A stretch of DNA of 64,000 nt from JBCCGL01 sp039029275 (lineage in GTDB: Bacteria; Pseudomonadota; Gammaproteobacteria; JBCCGL01), in the NCBI GenBank assembly GCA_039029275.1, contig JBCCGL010000005.1:124001-188000 (forward strand), in the 5' to 3' direction. The translations under genes and the position numbers were made by a program. Positions 1 through 8,577 of this stretch are shown piece by piece (the stretch's first letter is position 1; every line of letters starts with the position of its first letter). Under the pieces are notes generated by a model, which saw only the letters and a program-made list of their open reading frames with translations, did no database searches and was not told where the DNA came from.

Positions 1-2
1 AA

Positions 3-638
3 GAAGAAAGCAGCAAACTCAAAGGACTTGTGCTTGACCTTCGCAACAATCCAGGCGGCGTGTTGTCGGCTGCGGTAGGTGTATCGAACGCATTTCTCGA
101 ATCCGGGCTGATCGTCTACACCGACGGCAGAGAAGACGATTCTCGTCTGCGCTATAACGCCAACCCGGGCGACGCGCTAAATGATGCGCCTGTCGTTGTG
201 CTGGTTAACGGTGGCTCGGCGTCGGCGTCGGAGATCGTCGCAGGGGCGCTGCAGGATCACAACCGCGCGGTCATCATGGGGCAGAAAACCTTCGGTAAGG
301 GTTCGGTGCAAACGATTCAGGATCTGCACAATGGTGGCGCAGTGAAGCTGACGACGGCGCGTTACTACACCCCATCCGGTCGTTCGATTCAAGCCAAGGG
401 TATCGACCCGGACATCGAAGTCGCGCTGCTGGAAGTCAGCAGTGCGGAACAACCGGTGGTTGAATCACTTAAAGAAGCCAACCTCACCGGTCATCTGGAG
501 GGCGACGAAGGTGAGGAAAACACGGAAGCGCCCGAGTCTGAAGGCAACGCTGAAGAAGATCTTTCAACCGCTGATTACCAGTTGTATCAGGCACTCAACC
601 TGCTTAAAGGGCTGACAATCCTCAACGCAGGAAGTTAA
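3..638 (+). CDS. S41 family carboxyl-terminal processing peptidase (3' part)
   Basis: This is the C-terminal part of a periplasmic tail-specific serine protease of the CtpA/CtpB (S41) family; the N-terminus and PDZ domain lie before the window. The frame is open from base 3 and reads into LVLDLRNNPGG, the usual S41 core strand. The nucleophile motif NGGSASASEI and the general-base motif GKGSVQT (lysine) are both present, so the catalytic Ser/Lys pair is intact. After the protease core comes an acidic Glu-rich tail of about 40 residues and then a short helix (YQLYQALNLLKG) typical of the family end. It is followed one base later by a divergent polysaccharide deacetylase gene, a pairing common in Gammaproteobacteria, usually downstream of envC. 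Family assignment is secure; the exact orthologue is not. Confidence 0.93.
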   Translation, partial: EESSKLKGLVLDLRNNPGGVLSAAVGVSNAFLESGLIVYTDGREDDSRLRYNANPGDALNDAPVVVLVNGGSASASEIVAGALQDHNRAVIMGQKTFGKGSVQTIQDLHNGGAVKLTTARYYTPSGRSIQAKGIDPDIEVALLEVSSAEQPVVESLKEANLTGHLEGDEGEENTEAPESEGNAEEDLSTADYQLYQALNLLKGLTILNAGS

Positions 639-639
639 C

Positions 640-1434
640 TTGGCGCGTACAAAGTTTCATGCGCTCCTGATCAGACTCTGGGGCGCGGCCCTCTTGTGTC
701 TGTGCGTATCAGCCAATGCACTCGACGTTTCCCGACCCGTTATCAGTATCATCATCGATGACATCGGCTACAGCCGCAGCCTTGGCGAACAGGCTCTGGC
801 ACTGCCACACGGTGTCACCCTCGCAATTTTACCGTTTGCACCTTACTCGAAACACTTTAGCGAAAAAGCGCAAAATCAGGGTCGCGAGTTCATGCTGCAT
901 ATTCCAATGAAAGGTCACGAAAACGAAAACCTCGACCCCGGTATCCTGACCAGCGATATGTCCGAAGCTGAATTTATCGCGGCAATCGAATCAAACCTCG
1001 ACGCGCTAGACGGATACGCCGGCATTAACAATCACAAAGGAAGTGAATTAACTGCCGACGAAGAGAAAATGCGCTTGTTTCTGCAGCAAGTGGCCAAACG
1101 CGAGCGCCTGTTTGTGATCGACAGCAAAACCACCAGGCAGTCTTACCTGAGCCGTTTTGCGAGCACTTTTGGCGTCCCCTACGCCAGTCGAAACGTTTTT
1201 CTTGACGTTGATCGCTCGCCTGATGCAATCAAGGAGCAGTTCTCGCTGTTGCTCGCTAAAGCGAAACAAAAAGGTTACGCGATCGCGATTGGTCACCCGC
1301 ATCCGGAAACCCTCGCGACCCTGTCGGAGTTATTGCAGGATGATTTACGCGAAGAGTTTCTTCTGCTGCCGGTTCAACAACAGTTAGAGTTGCGCCAGCA
1401 CGGCAACCGACTGGCCACAGCAGGATTTGACTAA
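640..1434 (+). CDS. Divergent polysaccharide deacetylase family protein (YibQ/DUF610)
   Basis: This is an exported protein of 264 residues. Residues 1-27 form a signal peptide (hydrophobic WGAALLCLCV, then SANA). The mature part contains SIIIDDIGYS, LHIPMKG and NNHKGS, the blocks of the divergent polysaccharide deacetylase family (old DUF610), which has an NodB-like fold. The start is a TTG one base after the stop of the upstream protease gene, with AGGA (630-633) as ribosome binding site, so the two are almost certainly co-transcribed and translationally coupled. Known relatives are periplasmic and of unproven substrate, linked by context to cell-wall remodelling. Nothing unusual is seen in its length. 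Confidence 0.9.
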   Translation: MARTKFHALLIRLWGAALLCLCVSANALDVSRPVISIIIDDIGYSRSLGEQALALPHGVTLAILPFAPYSKHFSEKAQNQGREFMLHIPMKGHENENLDPGILTSDMSEAEFIAAIESNLDALDGYAGINNHKGSELTADEEKMRLFLQQVAKRERLFVIDSKTTRQSYLSRFASTFGVPYASRNVFLDVDRSPDAIKEQFSLLLAKAKQKGYAIAIGHPHPETLATLSELLQDDLREEFLLLPVQQQLELRQHGNRLATAGFD

Positions 1435-1439
1435 CGGGG

Positions 1440-2393
1440 TTACGTTTGTCCGCGCTGTCGCGCTATGTGCGCCATCAGCATGGCTAAGACACGCGCCGCC
1501 ACTAGCGCCCCGCGCCCGCCCACATCAGCGGACGGCATCAATTCAACCAGATTACAACCAACAATCCGCGCGCGCTGCGTGACTGCTTCAATCAAATCCA
1601 AAAGCTGCCAGTAGGTGAATCCGCCAGGCGCGGGTCCAATCACGGAGGGGACAACGGCTGGGTCCATCACATCGATATCCAGCGCAATATAGAGATTGGC
1701 ACCAGCAGGGATAGCATCGACCACAGCTTTGAGACCGGTTTGCAGGTACTGGCGCATCGGTATAAATTTCACACCCCAATCGAGTGCATCCTGATAATCG
1801 GAGGGTCGCGCACTGCCGATACCTCGTGCACCGACTTGCACAATATTCTCTACCCACGGCATTTCCGAGGTGCGCCGCATGTTGCTGGATAACCCGAGCC
1901 GCTCGCCATTCACGTCATCGCGCCAATCGATGTGCGCATCGAGTTGCAAAATGGTGATCGGGCCATGGCCCTCGTACGCCTGAAGCACTGGTATGGGCAC
2001 GGAATCATCGCCGCCAAGCACAAGCGGCACTGCCGCCTCGCTCAATACTGATTTAATCGTCTCGCAAATGCGCTCGCGATTTACGGCAAAATCGTGTTCG
2101 GAGTAATCAAGATTGCCCCAATCCACCGCGTGCACGCTATCGGGTAGCAGCTTGTCGCCGTTATCAAAATCGTGATGTTCCAGCACACCGGGCCACCCGA
2201 AAGCGGCGCGGATCGCATCCGGTGCGCCGGCGCAGTAATTGCCGACGCTCGTGTACGGGGTTGCAGCCGGCGCACCAAAGACAACAACATCGCAACCTCG
2301 CGTGTCGCCAACGCGAGAAACCGGCATGTCGAGAAACCCGCCACTCGGCTCCCCGCCGAACATGGACTTCATTTTGGGTTTGTCATCACTCAT
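1440..2393 (-). CDS. Agmatinase/arginase-family ureohydrolase with altered metal motif
   Basis: This is a manganese-dependent ureohydrolase fold protein of 317 residues. DAHIDW (around residue 150) and DIDVMDP (around 239) are two of the three metal-binding motifs. The first motif, normally GGDHS, reads GGDDS (around 127), so the usual histidine ligand is replaced by Asp. I chose the ATG at 2393 because GAGGAA sits seven bases upstream; the longer open frame to 2474 adds 27 residues of no family character. Agmatinases turn agmatine into putrescine and urea, and other members act on guanidino acids. The substrate cannot be read here. The gene faces the upstream deacetylase gene and lies downstream of glmS with a 99-base gap. 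Confidence 0.85.
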   Translation of the reverse strand: MSDDKPKMKSMFGGEPSGGFLDMPVSRVGDTRGCDVVVFGAPAATPYTSVGNYCAGAPDAIRAAFGWPGVLEHHDFDNGDKLLPDSVHAVDWGNLDYSEHDFAVNRERICETIKSVLSEAAVPLVLGGDDSVPIPVLQAYEGHGPITILQLDAHIDWRDDVNGERLGLSSNMRRTSEMPWVENIVQVGARGIGSARPSDYQDALDWGVKFIPMRQYLQTGLKAVVDAIPAGANLYIALDIDVMDPAVVPSVIGPAPGGFTYWQLLDLIEAVTQRARIVGCNLVELMPSADVGGRGALVAARVLAMLMAHIARQRGQT

Positions 2394-2492
2394 ATGTCGA
2401 TTCCTCAAAGGTGCGCGAGGCAAAGAGTATAGGTTCAATATGGCTGGCATCGACTCGCTGAATCGATTCGGCACTGGTCAACAAATAACAGA

Positions 2493-4322
2493 CTATTCCA
2501 CCGTAACCGATTTAGCGAGGTTGCGCGGCTGGTCAACATCGGTGCCCTTGCAAATCGCCGCGTGATAGGCGAGCAATTGCACCGGAATAGAATAAAGGAT
2601 AGGAGTCACCAGCGGGTCTACGGACGGCATCTCAACAACCGCGTGTGGTCGAACCTGTCGGCTTAGCTTTTCGATACCGCGTTTATCGGATAAGAAAATC
2701 ACGCTGGCGCCGCGCGAGATCATTTCCTGCACGTTAGAGGCGGTTTTATCAAACCACGCGTCGCTCGGTGCGAGCATCACGATTGGTACGCCCTCTTCGA
2801 TCAATGCCAGAGGGCCGTGTTTCATCTCACCGGCGGCATAGCCTTCGGCGTGAATATAGGAAATTTCTTTTAGCTTGAGTGCGCCTTCCAGCGCGATGGG
2901 AAAGCTTGTTCCGCGCCCCATGTAAAACGCGTCTTTCCAATCCTGAAATTCCGCTGCCAGTTCGCTGAGTTTTTCTTCCGCTCCCAGTACTTCGACGATC
3001 CGCCCAGGCACTTCTGCCAGCGCGGATGCGTAACGCGCTTCGCTTTCGCGATCGAGTCTGCCTTTGGCCTTGCCCAATGCGATCGCCAGACACACCAGCA
3101 AGGTCAGCTGCGTAGTAAACGCCTTGGTCGAGGCAACGCCAATTTCCGGGCCTGCTTGCGTTAGTAATACGGCGTCACTTTCACGCGCGATAGTGCTTTC
3201 GGGTACGTTGACAATCGAGAGTACGGAAACACCCTTGCGCCTCATCATGCGCAGGGCCTCAAGCGTATCCATGGTTTCGCCTGACTGGCTCACCACCAGC
3301 ATCAGTTGGTTATCCATTACCGGTGGATCCCGATAGCGAAGTTCGGATGCGATATCGACTTCGACCGGAATGCCGGCAAGCGCTTCGATCCAATATTTAG
3401 CGACCATCGCCGCGTAGCTCGCGGTGCCGCAAGCACCAATCGAGATGCGTGAAACGGACGCAAGTTCAACCGGGAGTTTCGGTAGGGTGATTGTTTGCGT
3501 TGCCGGATTTAACACGCTGGTCAGAGTGTCGCCGATAACGGTGGGCTGCTCGTGGATCTCCTTGTGCATGAAATGACGGTGGTTTTCTTTACCAATCATT
3601 GCGCCGGTGATCGATGTTTCGATGATGTCGCGCTCGACAGGCTCGCCATCGGTGTTGAAAATCTCCGCACCGCCACGGGTGGCAACCGCCCAGTCGCCCT
3701 CTTCGAGGTAACAGATGTTACGCGTCAGCGGTGCAAGCGCGAGCGCGTCAGAACCAAAATACATCTCACCATCGCCGTACCCCAGTGCAAGCGGACTTCC
3801 ACGGCGCGCGGCAATCATCAAATTATCGAAGTCGCGGAATATCATCACCAGTGAGAACGCGCCCTCGAGGCGCGGCAGCGTCGCGCCGACCGCTTGCTGC
3901 GGACTCATGCCGTCATCGAGGCACTTGTCGAGTAGATGCGCGACGACTTCAGTGTCAGTTTCGCTGGTAAAACTGTCTTCGTAGTCGCCAAGACTGTCGC
4001 GCAACTCCTGAAAATTTTCGATGATTCCGTTGTGGACAATAGCAACTCGAGATGAGATATGCGGATGTGCGTTATTCTCGGACGGAACGCCATGCGTTGC
4101 CCAGCGCGTGTGACCAATTCCGACGACACCTTCAAGCGGCGAGTCGTCCAATACCTGCGAAAGGTTGGTCAATTTGCCCGCGGCGCGACGACGCTCGATT
4201 GAATCGCCAACCAACGTGGCAATTCCTGCAGAATCGTACCCTCGGTATTCGAGCCGACGCAGTCCGTCGAGAATGACAGGTGCCGCCGACTGCGTGCCTA
4301 ATATTCCAATAATGCCGCACAT
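2493..4322 (-). CDS. glmS: Glutamine--fructose-6-phosphate aminotransferase (isomerizing)
   Basis: GlmS makes glucosamine-6-phosphate from fructose-6-phosphate and glutamine, the first step to UDP-GlcNAc for peptidoglycan and LPS. The 609-residue length is standard. The N-terminal class II glutaminase domain begins MCGIIGI, with Cys2 as nucleophile after Met removal. GHTRWATHG and the NNAHPH block follow. Two SIS sugar-isomerase domains occupy the C-terminal half (SQSGET, GRGTSFPIALEGALKLKE) and the protein ends in the canonical AKSVTVE. It lies 24 bases after glmU on the same strand, a common gammaproteobacterial arrangement, so co-transcription is likely. I see no glmS ribozyme, as expected outside Firmicutes. 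Confidence 0.98.
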   Translation of the reverse strand: MCGIIGILGTQSAAPVILDGLRRLEYRGYDSAGIATLVGDSIERRRAAGKLTNLSQVLDDSPLEGVVGIGHTRWATHGVPSENNAHPHISSRVAIVHNGIIENFQELRDSLGDYEDSFTSETDTEVVAHLLDKCLDDGMSPQQAVGATLPRLEGAFSLVMIFRDFDNLMIAARRGSPLALGYGDGEMYFGSDALALAPLTRNICYLEEGDWAVATRGGAEIFNTDGEPVERDIIETSITGAMIGKENHRHFMHKEIHEQPTVIGDTLTSVLNPATQTITLPKLPVELASVSRISIGACGTASYAAMVAKYWIEALAGIPVEVDIASELRYRDPPVMDNQLMLVVSQSGETMDTLEALRMMRRKGVSVLSIVNVPESTIARESDAVLLTQAGPEIGVASTKAFTTQLTLLVCLAIALGKAKGRLDRESEARYASALAEVPGRIVEVLGAEEKLSELAAEFQDWKDAFYMGRGTSFPIALEGALKLKEISYIHAEGYAAGEMKHGPLALIEEGVPIVMLAPSDAWFDKTASNVQEMISRGASVIFLSDKRGIEKLSRQVRPHAVVEMPSVDPLVTPILYSIPVQLLAYHAAICKGTDVDQPRNLAKSVTVE

Positions 4323-4346
4323 TGTTGTTTTCGCTTTGCTCCTAAG

Positions 4347-5708
4347 TCACTTTTTTTTCGGACGCTGCCAATTGTTTACCGTGCGTGATTTAGCACGTGT
4401 GATGACTAACTCATCTTTGCCAACATCGCGCGTCACGGTAGAACCGGCACCCACGGTTGCTCCCGCCCCTATTTGCAACGGCGCAACGAGAACGCTGTTG
4501 GAGCCCACAAAAACACCGCTTTCGATCACCGTTCGATGTTTATTCGCACCGTCATAGTTTGCGGTTATTGTGCCTGCGCCAATATTGCATTCGTCCGCCA
4601 CGTCGCTGTCTCCAACGTAAGCGAGATGGTTGACCTTACTGCCTTGTCCGATCTCACTGTTCTTGGTTTCAACGAAGTTACCCAGCTTGGAGTTGTCGTG
4701 CATAGTCGTTCCCGGGCGCAGACGCGCAAACGGACCGACGCTGCACCGCTGAGCGATTTGTGAGTTCTCGATCACGCAGTTCGCTTCAATCACGCTAGCG
4801 GAGGCAATTGTCGAATCTTTGATTGTGCAATTCGGGCCAATCCTAACGTCGTTGCCAATCGTGACCTGACCTTCAAATACGCAATTGACATCGATGTAGG
4901 AGTCGCTTCCGCACGCGAGTGTGCCGCGAACGTCAATGCGCGAAGGATCAGCCAGGGTGACACCTGATTCCATCAGATCCTTAGCCCGCAATGCCTGGTA
5001 CGTTCGTTCCAGTTCGGCCAGCTGTGCGCGATTGTTAACCCCGAGCGCACCCACTTCCGTTTCCAGCGTGACTGCATCAACGCTCCAGCTTCGCGCATTT
5101 GCGGCTGCGACAACGTCGGTTAAAAGATACTCCCCTTGCGCGTTGTCATTGTCCAAACCATCTAACAGTTCATCCAGTCTGTCGCGTTTTGCCGCCAACA
5201 TGCCGGTGTTCACCTCGCGGATTTTTCGCTGCGCGACGTCGGCGTCTTTGTGTTCAACAATCGCGGCCACGGTTCCGCGATCCCCGTGGCGAAGTATTCG
5301 GCCGTAGCCAAATGGATTGGTCACGTTGACGGTCAATAAACACAAATCATTGTCGTCCAACGCGGCAAGCATTTGCTGCAAGCTGGACGACTCAATCAAC
5401 GGCACATCACCAAACAGCACTAATACCTTGTCGCCGGACACCGATGGCATAGCTTGTTGAACCGCATGACCGGTTCCGTTTTGCTCGGTCTGCTCGACCC
5501 ACAGATAATCGGAATCTGGAAATGTCGTTTTGATCTGTTCCGAGCCGAATCCCACCACTACCGCGATGTCGTCCGGCTGCAACGCTACGGCTGTTTCCAG
5601 AACATGCGTCAGCATCGGCTTGCCACCAATTGCATGCAGCATCTTCGGCACTTTGGAACGCATTCGCGTGCCTTTACCGGCGGCTAAAACGACAACACTC
5701 AGTGACAT
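4347..5708 (-). CDS. glmU: Bifunctional UDP-GlcNAc pyrophosphorylase / glucosamine-1-P acetyltransferase
   Basis: GlmU carries out the last two steps to UDP-N-acetylglucosamine in the cytoplasm: acetylation of glucosamine-1-phosphate and uridylyl transfer. The protein has 453 residues, the usual length. The N-terminal nucleotidyltransferase domain starts with LAAGKGTRM and has a conserved Lys in SKVPK; the C-terminal half is a left-handed beta-helix of hexapeptide repeats (IGNDVRIGPNCTI, IGAGTITANYDG). It is the first gene after the atp operon terminator and precedes glmS by 24 bases, so glmU-glmS form a two-gene unit with their own promoter or with read-through from atp. Confidence 0.98.
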   Translation of the reverse strand: MSLSVVVLAAGKGTRMRSKVPKMLHAIGGKPMLTHVLETAVALQPDDIAVVVGFGSEQIKTTFPDSDYLWVEQTEQNGTGHAVQQAMPSVSGDKVLVLFGDVPLIESSSLQQMLAALDDNDLCLLTVNVTNPFGYGRILRHGDRGTVAAIVEHKDADVAQRKIREVNTGMLAAKRDRLDELLDGLDNDNAQGEYLLTDVVAAANARSWSVDAVTLETEVGALGVNNRAQLAELERTYQALRAKDLMESGVTLADPSRIDVRGTLACGSDSYIDVNCVFEGQVTIGNDVRIGPNCTIKDSTIASASVIEANCVIENSQIAQRCSVGPFARLRPGTTMHDNSKLGNFVETKNSEIGQGSKVNHLAYVGDSDVADECNIGAGTITANYDGANKHRTVIESGVFVGSNSVLVAPLQIGAGATVGAGSTVTRDVGKDELVITRAKSRTVNNWQRPKKK

Positions 5709-5740
5709 AAACGACTTCTAAACAAGAATGCGGAACATAA

Positions 5741-5763
5741 AAAAGGGGCACAAGGCCCCTTTT
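5741..5763 (-). terminator. Intrinsic terminator after atpC
   Basis: A perfect 9-bp inverted repeat (AAAAGGGGC, a five-base loop, GCCCCTTTT) lies between atpC and glmU. The stem is GC-rich next to the loop with A/T flanks, so it can work in either direction. On the minus strand it ends the atp operon and separates it from glmU. Confidence 0.88.
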
Positions 5764-5802
5764 ACATAAACGACTGCGCAGACGCAAACCACCATCTGGC
5801 AA

Positions 5803-6216
5803 TTATTTTTTCATGCGGCGGATCATTTGCAGCTGCGCGATGGCTTCAACCAGTTCGGCCTGCGCTTTCGCATAATCCATTGACTCTTTTCTGTCCGCCA
5901 GTGCTTCTTCGGCACGTTGCTTTGCTTCTATTGCCGCCGCCTCGTCGAGGTCGGCTGCACGGATCGCGGTATCCGCGAGAACAGTTAACACTTTTGGCTG
6001 CACTTCGAGCATTCCGCCTGAGACGAAAATATGTTGCTCTTCATGGCCTTCGGACTGGACGCGGACTTCTCCGGCATTCAGCGGTGTGATCATCGGCGCG
6101 TGGCCGGGGGCAACCCCGACCTCACCCAGCTTAGCCGGTGCGATGACCATGTCCGCCGTGCCAGCGAATATTTCGCCTTCGGCGCTAACGATATTGACTT
6201 GCATGGACTTAGCCAT
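5803..6216 (-). CDS. atpC: F1 ATP synthase epsilon subunit
   Basis: The epsilon subunit is part of the central stalk of F1 and can inhibit ATP hydrolysis through its C-terminal helices. The 137 residues contain the N-terminal beta-sandwich (VSAEGEIFAG, APGHAPMITPL) and a C-terminal helical pair ending IAQLQMIRRMKK. It is the last gene of the atp operon, 18 bases after atpD, and is followed by the intrinsic terminator at 5741-5763. Confidence 0.97.
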   Translation of the reverse strand: MAKSMQVNIVSAEGEIFAGTADMVIAPAKLGEVGVAPGHAPMITPLNAGEVRVQSEGHEEQHIFVSGGMLEVQPKVLTVLADTAIRAADLDEAAAIEAKQRAEEALADRKESMDYAKAQAELVEAIAQLQMIRRMKK

Positions 6217-6234
6217 AATCAGTGTCCACCCCGG

Positions 6235-7632
6235 TTACATGCTTTTCGCACGTTCAACCGCTTCTTCGATGCCACCGACCATATAAAACGCCTGCTCGGG
6301 CAGATGGTCATATTCGCCGGCGATAATGCCGCTGAATCCCGCGATCGCGTCTTTAAGCGAAACATACTTACCAGGAGACCCGGTAAATACCTCAGCGACG
6401 GTGAAAGGTTGAGACAGGAAGCGTTGAATCTTGCGTGCACGCGCAACAGTGAGTTTGTCTTCTTCCGAAAGCTCGTCCATACCGAGAATCGCAATGATGT
6501 CTTTCAACTCTTTGTAGCGCTGCAGCGTGTTTTGGACAGCGCGCGCGGTGTCGTAGTGATCCTGGCCGATTACCAACGGATCAAGCTGGCGACTGGTCGA
6601 GTCGAGCGGGTCAACCGCTGGATAAATGCCCAACTCTGCGATCTGTCGAGACAGTACGACCGTCGCGTCGAGGTGAGCAAAGGTGGTCGCTGGCGACGGG
6701 TCGGTCAAATCGTCCGCCGGTACATACACCGCCTGAATGGAGGTGATCGAGCCGGTTTTGGTTGAGGTAATGCGTTCTTGCAGAGCACCCATCTCTTCCG
6801 CCAGTGTTGGCTGGTAACCTACTGCAGACGGCATACGACCGAGCAGTGCCGATACCTCGGTACCTGCCAGCGTGTAGCGATAAATATTGTCGACAAACAA
6901 CAGCACGTCACGACCTTCATCGCGAAAGTGTTCTGCCATGGTCAAACCGGTCAGCGCGACGCGCAGACGGTTGCCCGGGGGCTCATTCATCTGACCGTAC
7001 ACCATTGCCACTTTCGAGTTGCTGAAGGTTTCCACATCGACAACGCCCGCTTCCTGCATTTCGTAGTAGAAGTCGTTACCTTCACGGGTACGTTCTCCAA
7101 CACCCGCGAATACGGACAGACCGGAGTGCTGCGTCGCGATGTTGTTGATCAGCTCCATCATGTTAACCGTCTTGCCTACACCGGCGCCGCCGAACAGACC
7201 AACCTTCCCGCCCTTGGCGAACGGACACAGCAAGTCGATTACCTTGATGCCGGTTTCCAGCAATTCTGTGCCACCGGATTGCTCGTCGTAGCTCGGGGCC
7301 GCACGGTGAATTGGCGCGTTGGCGTCCTCGCCAATCGGGCCCGCTTCGTCAATCGGGTTACCGAGAACATCCATGATGCGTCCGAGCGTTTTCTGACCAA
7401 CAGGCACCGTGATCGGCGCGCCGGTGTTGGTGACATCCATTCCGCGACGGAGGCCGTCTGAGGAACCCATGGCGATGGTGCGCACAACACCGTCACCCAA
7501 CTGGCCTTGTACTTCCAGCGTGGTCGCTGTATCAGCCAGCTTCAGCGCGTCGTATACCTTAGGCACAGAATCGCGCGGAAATTCCACATCGACGACCGCG
7601 CCGATAATTTCTACGATTGTTCCAGAACTCAT
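6235..7632 (-). CDS. atpD: F1 ATP synthase beta subunit
   Basis: The beta subunit carries the catalytic nucleotide sites of F1. The Walker A motif is GGAGVGKTV (around residue 150), the Walker B strand is LLFVDNIYR, and the catalytic glutamate is in GERTREG. The family signature PAVDPLDSTSR is present, as is the DELSEEDK motif near the C-terminus. At 465 residues it is of normal length. It lies 69 bases after atpG and 18 bases before atpC. Confidence 0.99.
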   Translation of the reverse strand: MSSGTIVEIIGAVVDVEFPRDSVPKVYDALKLADTATTLEVQGQLGDGVVRTIAMGSSDGLRRGMDVTNTGAPITVPVGQKTLGRIMDVLGNPIDEAGPIGEDANAPIHRAAPSYDEQSGGTELLETGIKVIDLLCPFAKGGKVGLFGGAGVGKTVNMMELINNIATQHSGLSVFAGVGERTREGNDFYYEMQEAGVVDVETFSNSKVAMVYGQMNEPPGNRLRVALTGLTMAEHFRDEGRDVLLFVDNIYRYTLAGTEVSALLGRMPSAVGYQPTLAEEMGALQERITSTKTGSITSIQAVYVPADDLTDPSPATTFAHLDATVVLSRQIAELGIYPAVDPLDSTSRQLDPLVIGQDHYDTARAVQNTLQRYKELKDIIAILGMDELSEEDKLTVARARKIQRFLSQPFTVAEVFTGSPGKYVSLKDAIAGFSGIIAGEYDHLPEQAFYMVGGIEEAVERAKSM

Positions 7633-7701
7633 TTTCGGTTCCCCAATATCTTTAGTAAATTCTTGGCAATTAATTCTTAACGCTGTTGCGTCGCCTAAAC
7701 G

Positions 7702-8565
7702 TCAAACAGCCGCTGCGCCCGCGACGATTTCAGAAATCTCCTGCGTAATCGCTGCCTGACGCGCCTTGTTGTAAATCAGACGCAATTCGCTGATCAGTTC
7801 GCCTGCATTGTCGGTTGCGCTTTTCATCGCGACCATTCGTGCGGCCATCTCGCACGCCACGTTTTCAACCACGCCCTGATACACCAGTGACTCGATATAA
7901 CGCATCAGCAGCGCATCGAGGACTTCGGGCGCATCGGGCTCATAGATGTAGTCCCAGTGATGCTGAATATCCGGATCGTCTTCGGGCTCCAGTGGCAGAA
8001 GCATCGAAACTGCCGGCGTCTGAGTCATCGTGTTAACGAAGTTATTTTCAACCAGATACAAACGATCGATGCGTCCTTCGATGTAGGCATCGAGCATCAC
8101 TTTAATCGCGCCGACCAGGTCTTCAAGGCGCGGTGAGTCGCCAAGCCCGGATACTTCACCGACAATGCTGCCACCAAAGCGCTTGAAGAAGCCGCCGGCC
8201 TTTTTGCCAACGGTGACAACGTCGATCTCAACATCCTGCTCTGACCATTCTCGCATCGACGCGATGGCTGTTTTGAACAGATTGATGTTCAAGCCGCCGC
8301 ACAGGCCGCGGTCGGTTGACACGACGACGTATCCAACGCGTTTGACTTCTTCGCGCTCGATCATGTACGGGTGCTTGTACTCTGAGTTCGCGTTAGCCAG
8401 ATGCCCGATAACGCTGCGCATTTTCATTGCATAGGGACGGGTGGCCTCCATGCGGTTTTGCGCTTTTCGCATCTTGCTGGCGGCGACCATTTCCATCGCC
8501 TTGGTGATCTTTTTCGTGTTCTCGACACTTTTGATCTTGGTGAGAATTTCTCTACCGACGGCCAT
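7702..8565 (-). CDS. atpG: F1 ATP synthase gamma subunit
   Basis: The gamma subunit is the rotating central shaft of F1. Of its 287 residues, the N-terminal helix (REILTKIKSVENTKKITKAM) and the C-terminal helix (LRLIYNKARQAAITQEISEI) are the conserved coiled-coil that inserts into the alpha3beta3 ring. A conserved block DRGLCGGLN lies between. It follows atpA by 12 bases, and the 69-base gap to atpD has no terminator. Confidence 0.98.
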   Translation of the reverse strand: MAVGREILTKIKSVENTKKITKAMEMVAASKMRKAQNRMEATRPYAMKMRSVIGHLANANSEYKHPYMIEREEVKRVGYVVVSTDRGLCGGLNINLFKTAIASMREWSEQDVEIDVVTVGKKAGGFFKRFGGSIVGEVSGLGDSPRLEDLVGAIKVMLDAYIEGRIDRLYLVENNFVNTMTQTPAVSMLLPLEPEDDPDIQHHWDYIYEPDAPEVLDALLMRYIESLVYQGVVENVACEMAARMVAMKSATDNAGELISELRLIYNKARQAAITQEISEIVAGAAAV

Positions 8566-8577
8566 CAGAGCGCTCCT

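Noticed and set aside
6031..6765. Plus-strand open frame of 244 codons inside atpD
   Set aside because: Antisense shadow of a highly conserved gene with no ribosome binding site and no recognisable domain.
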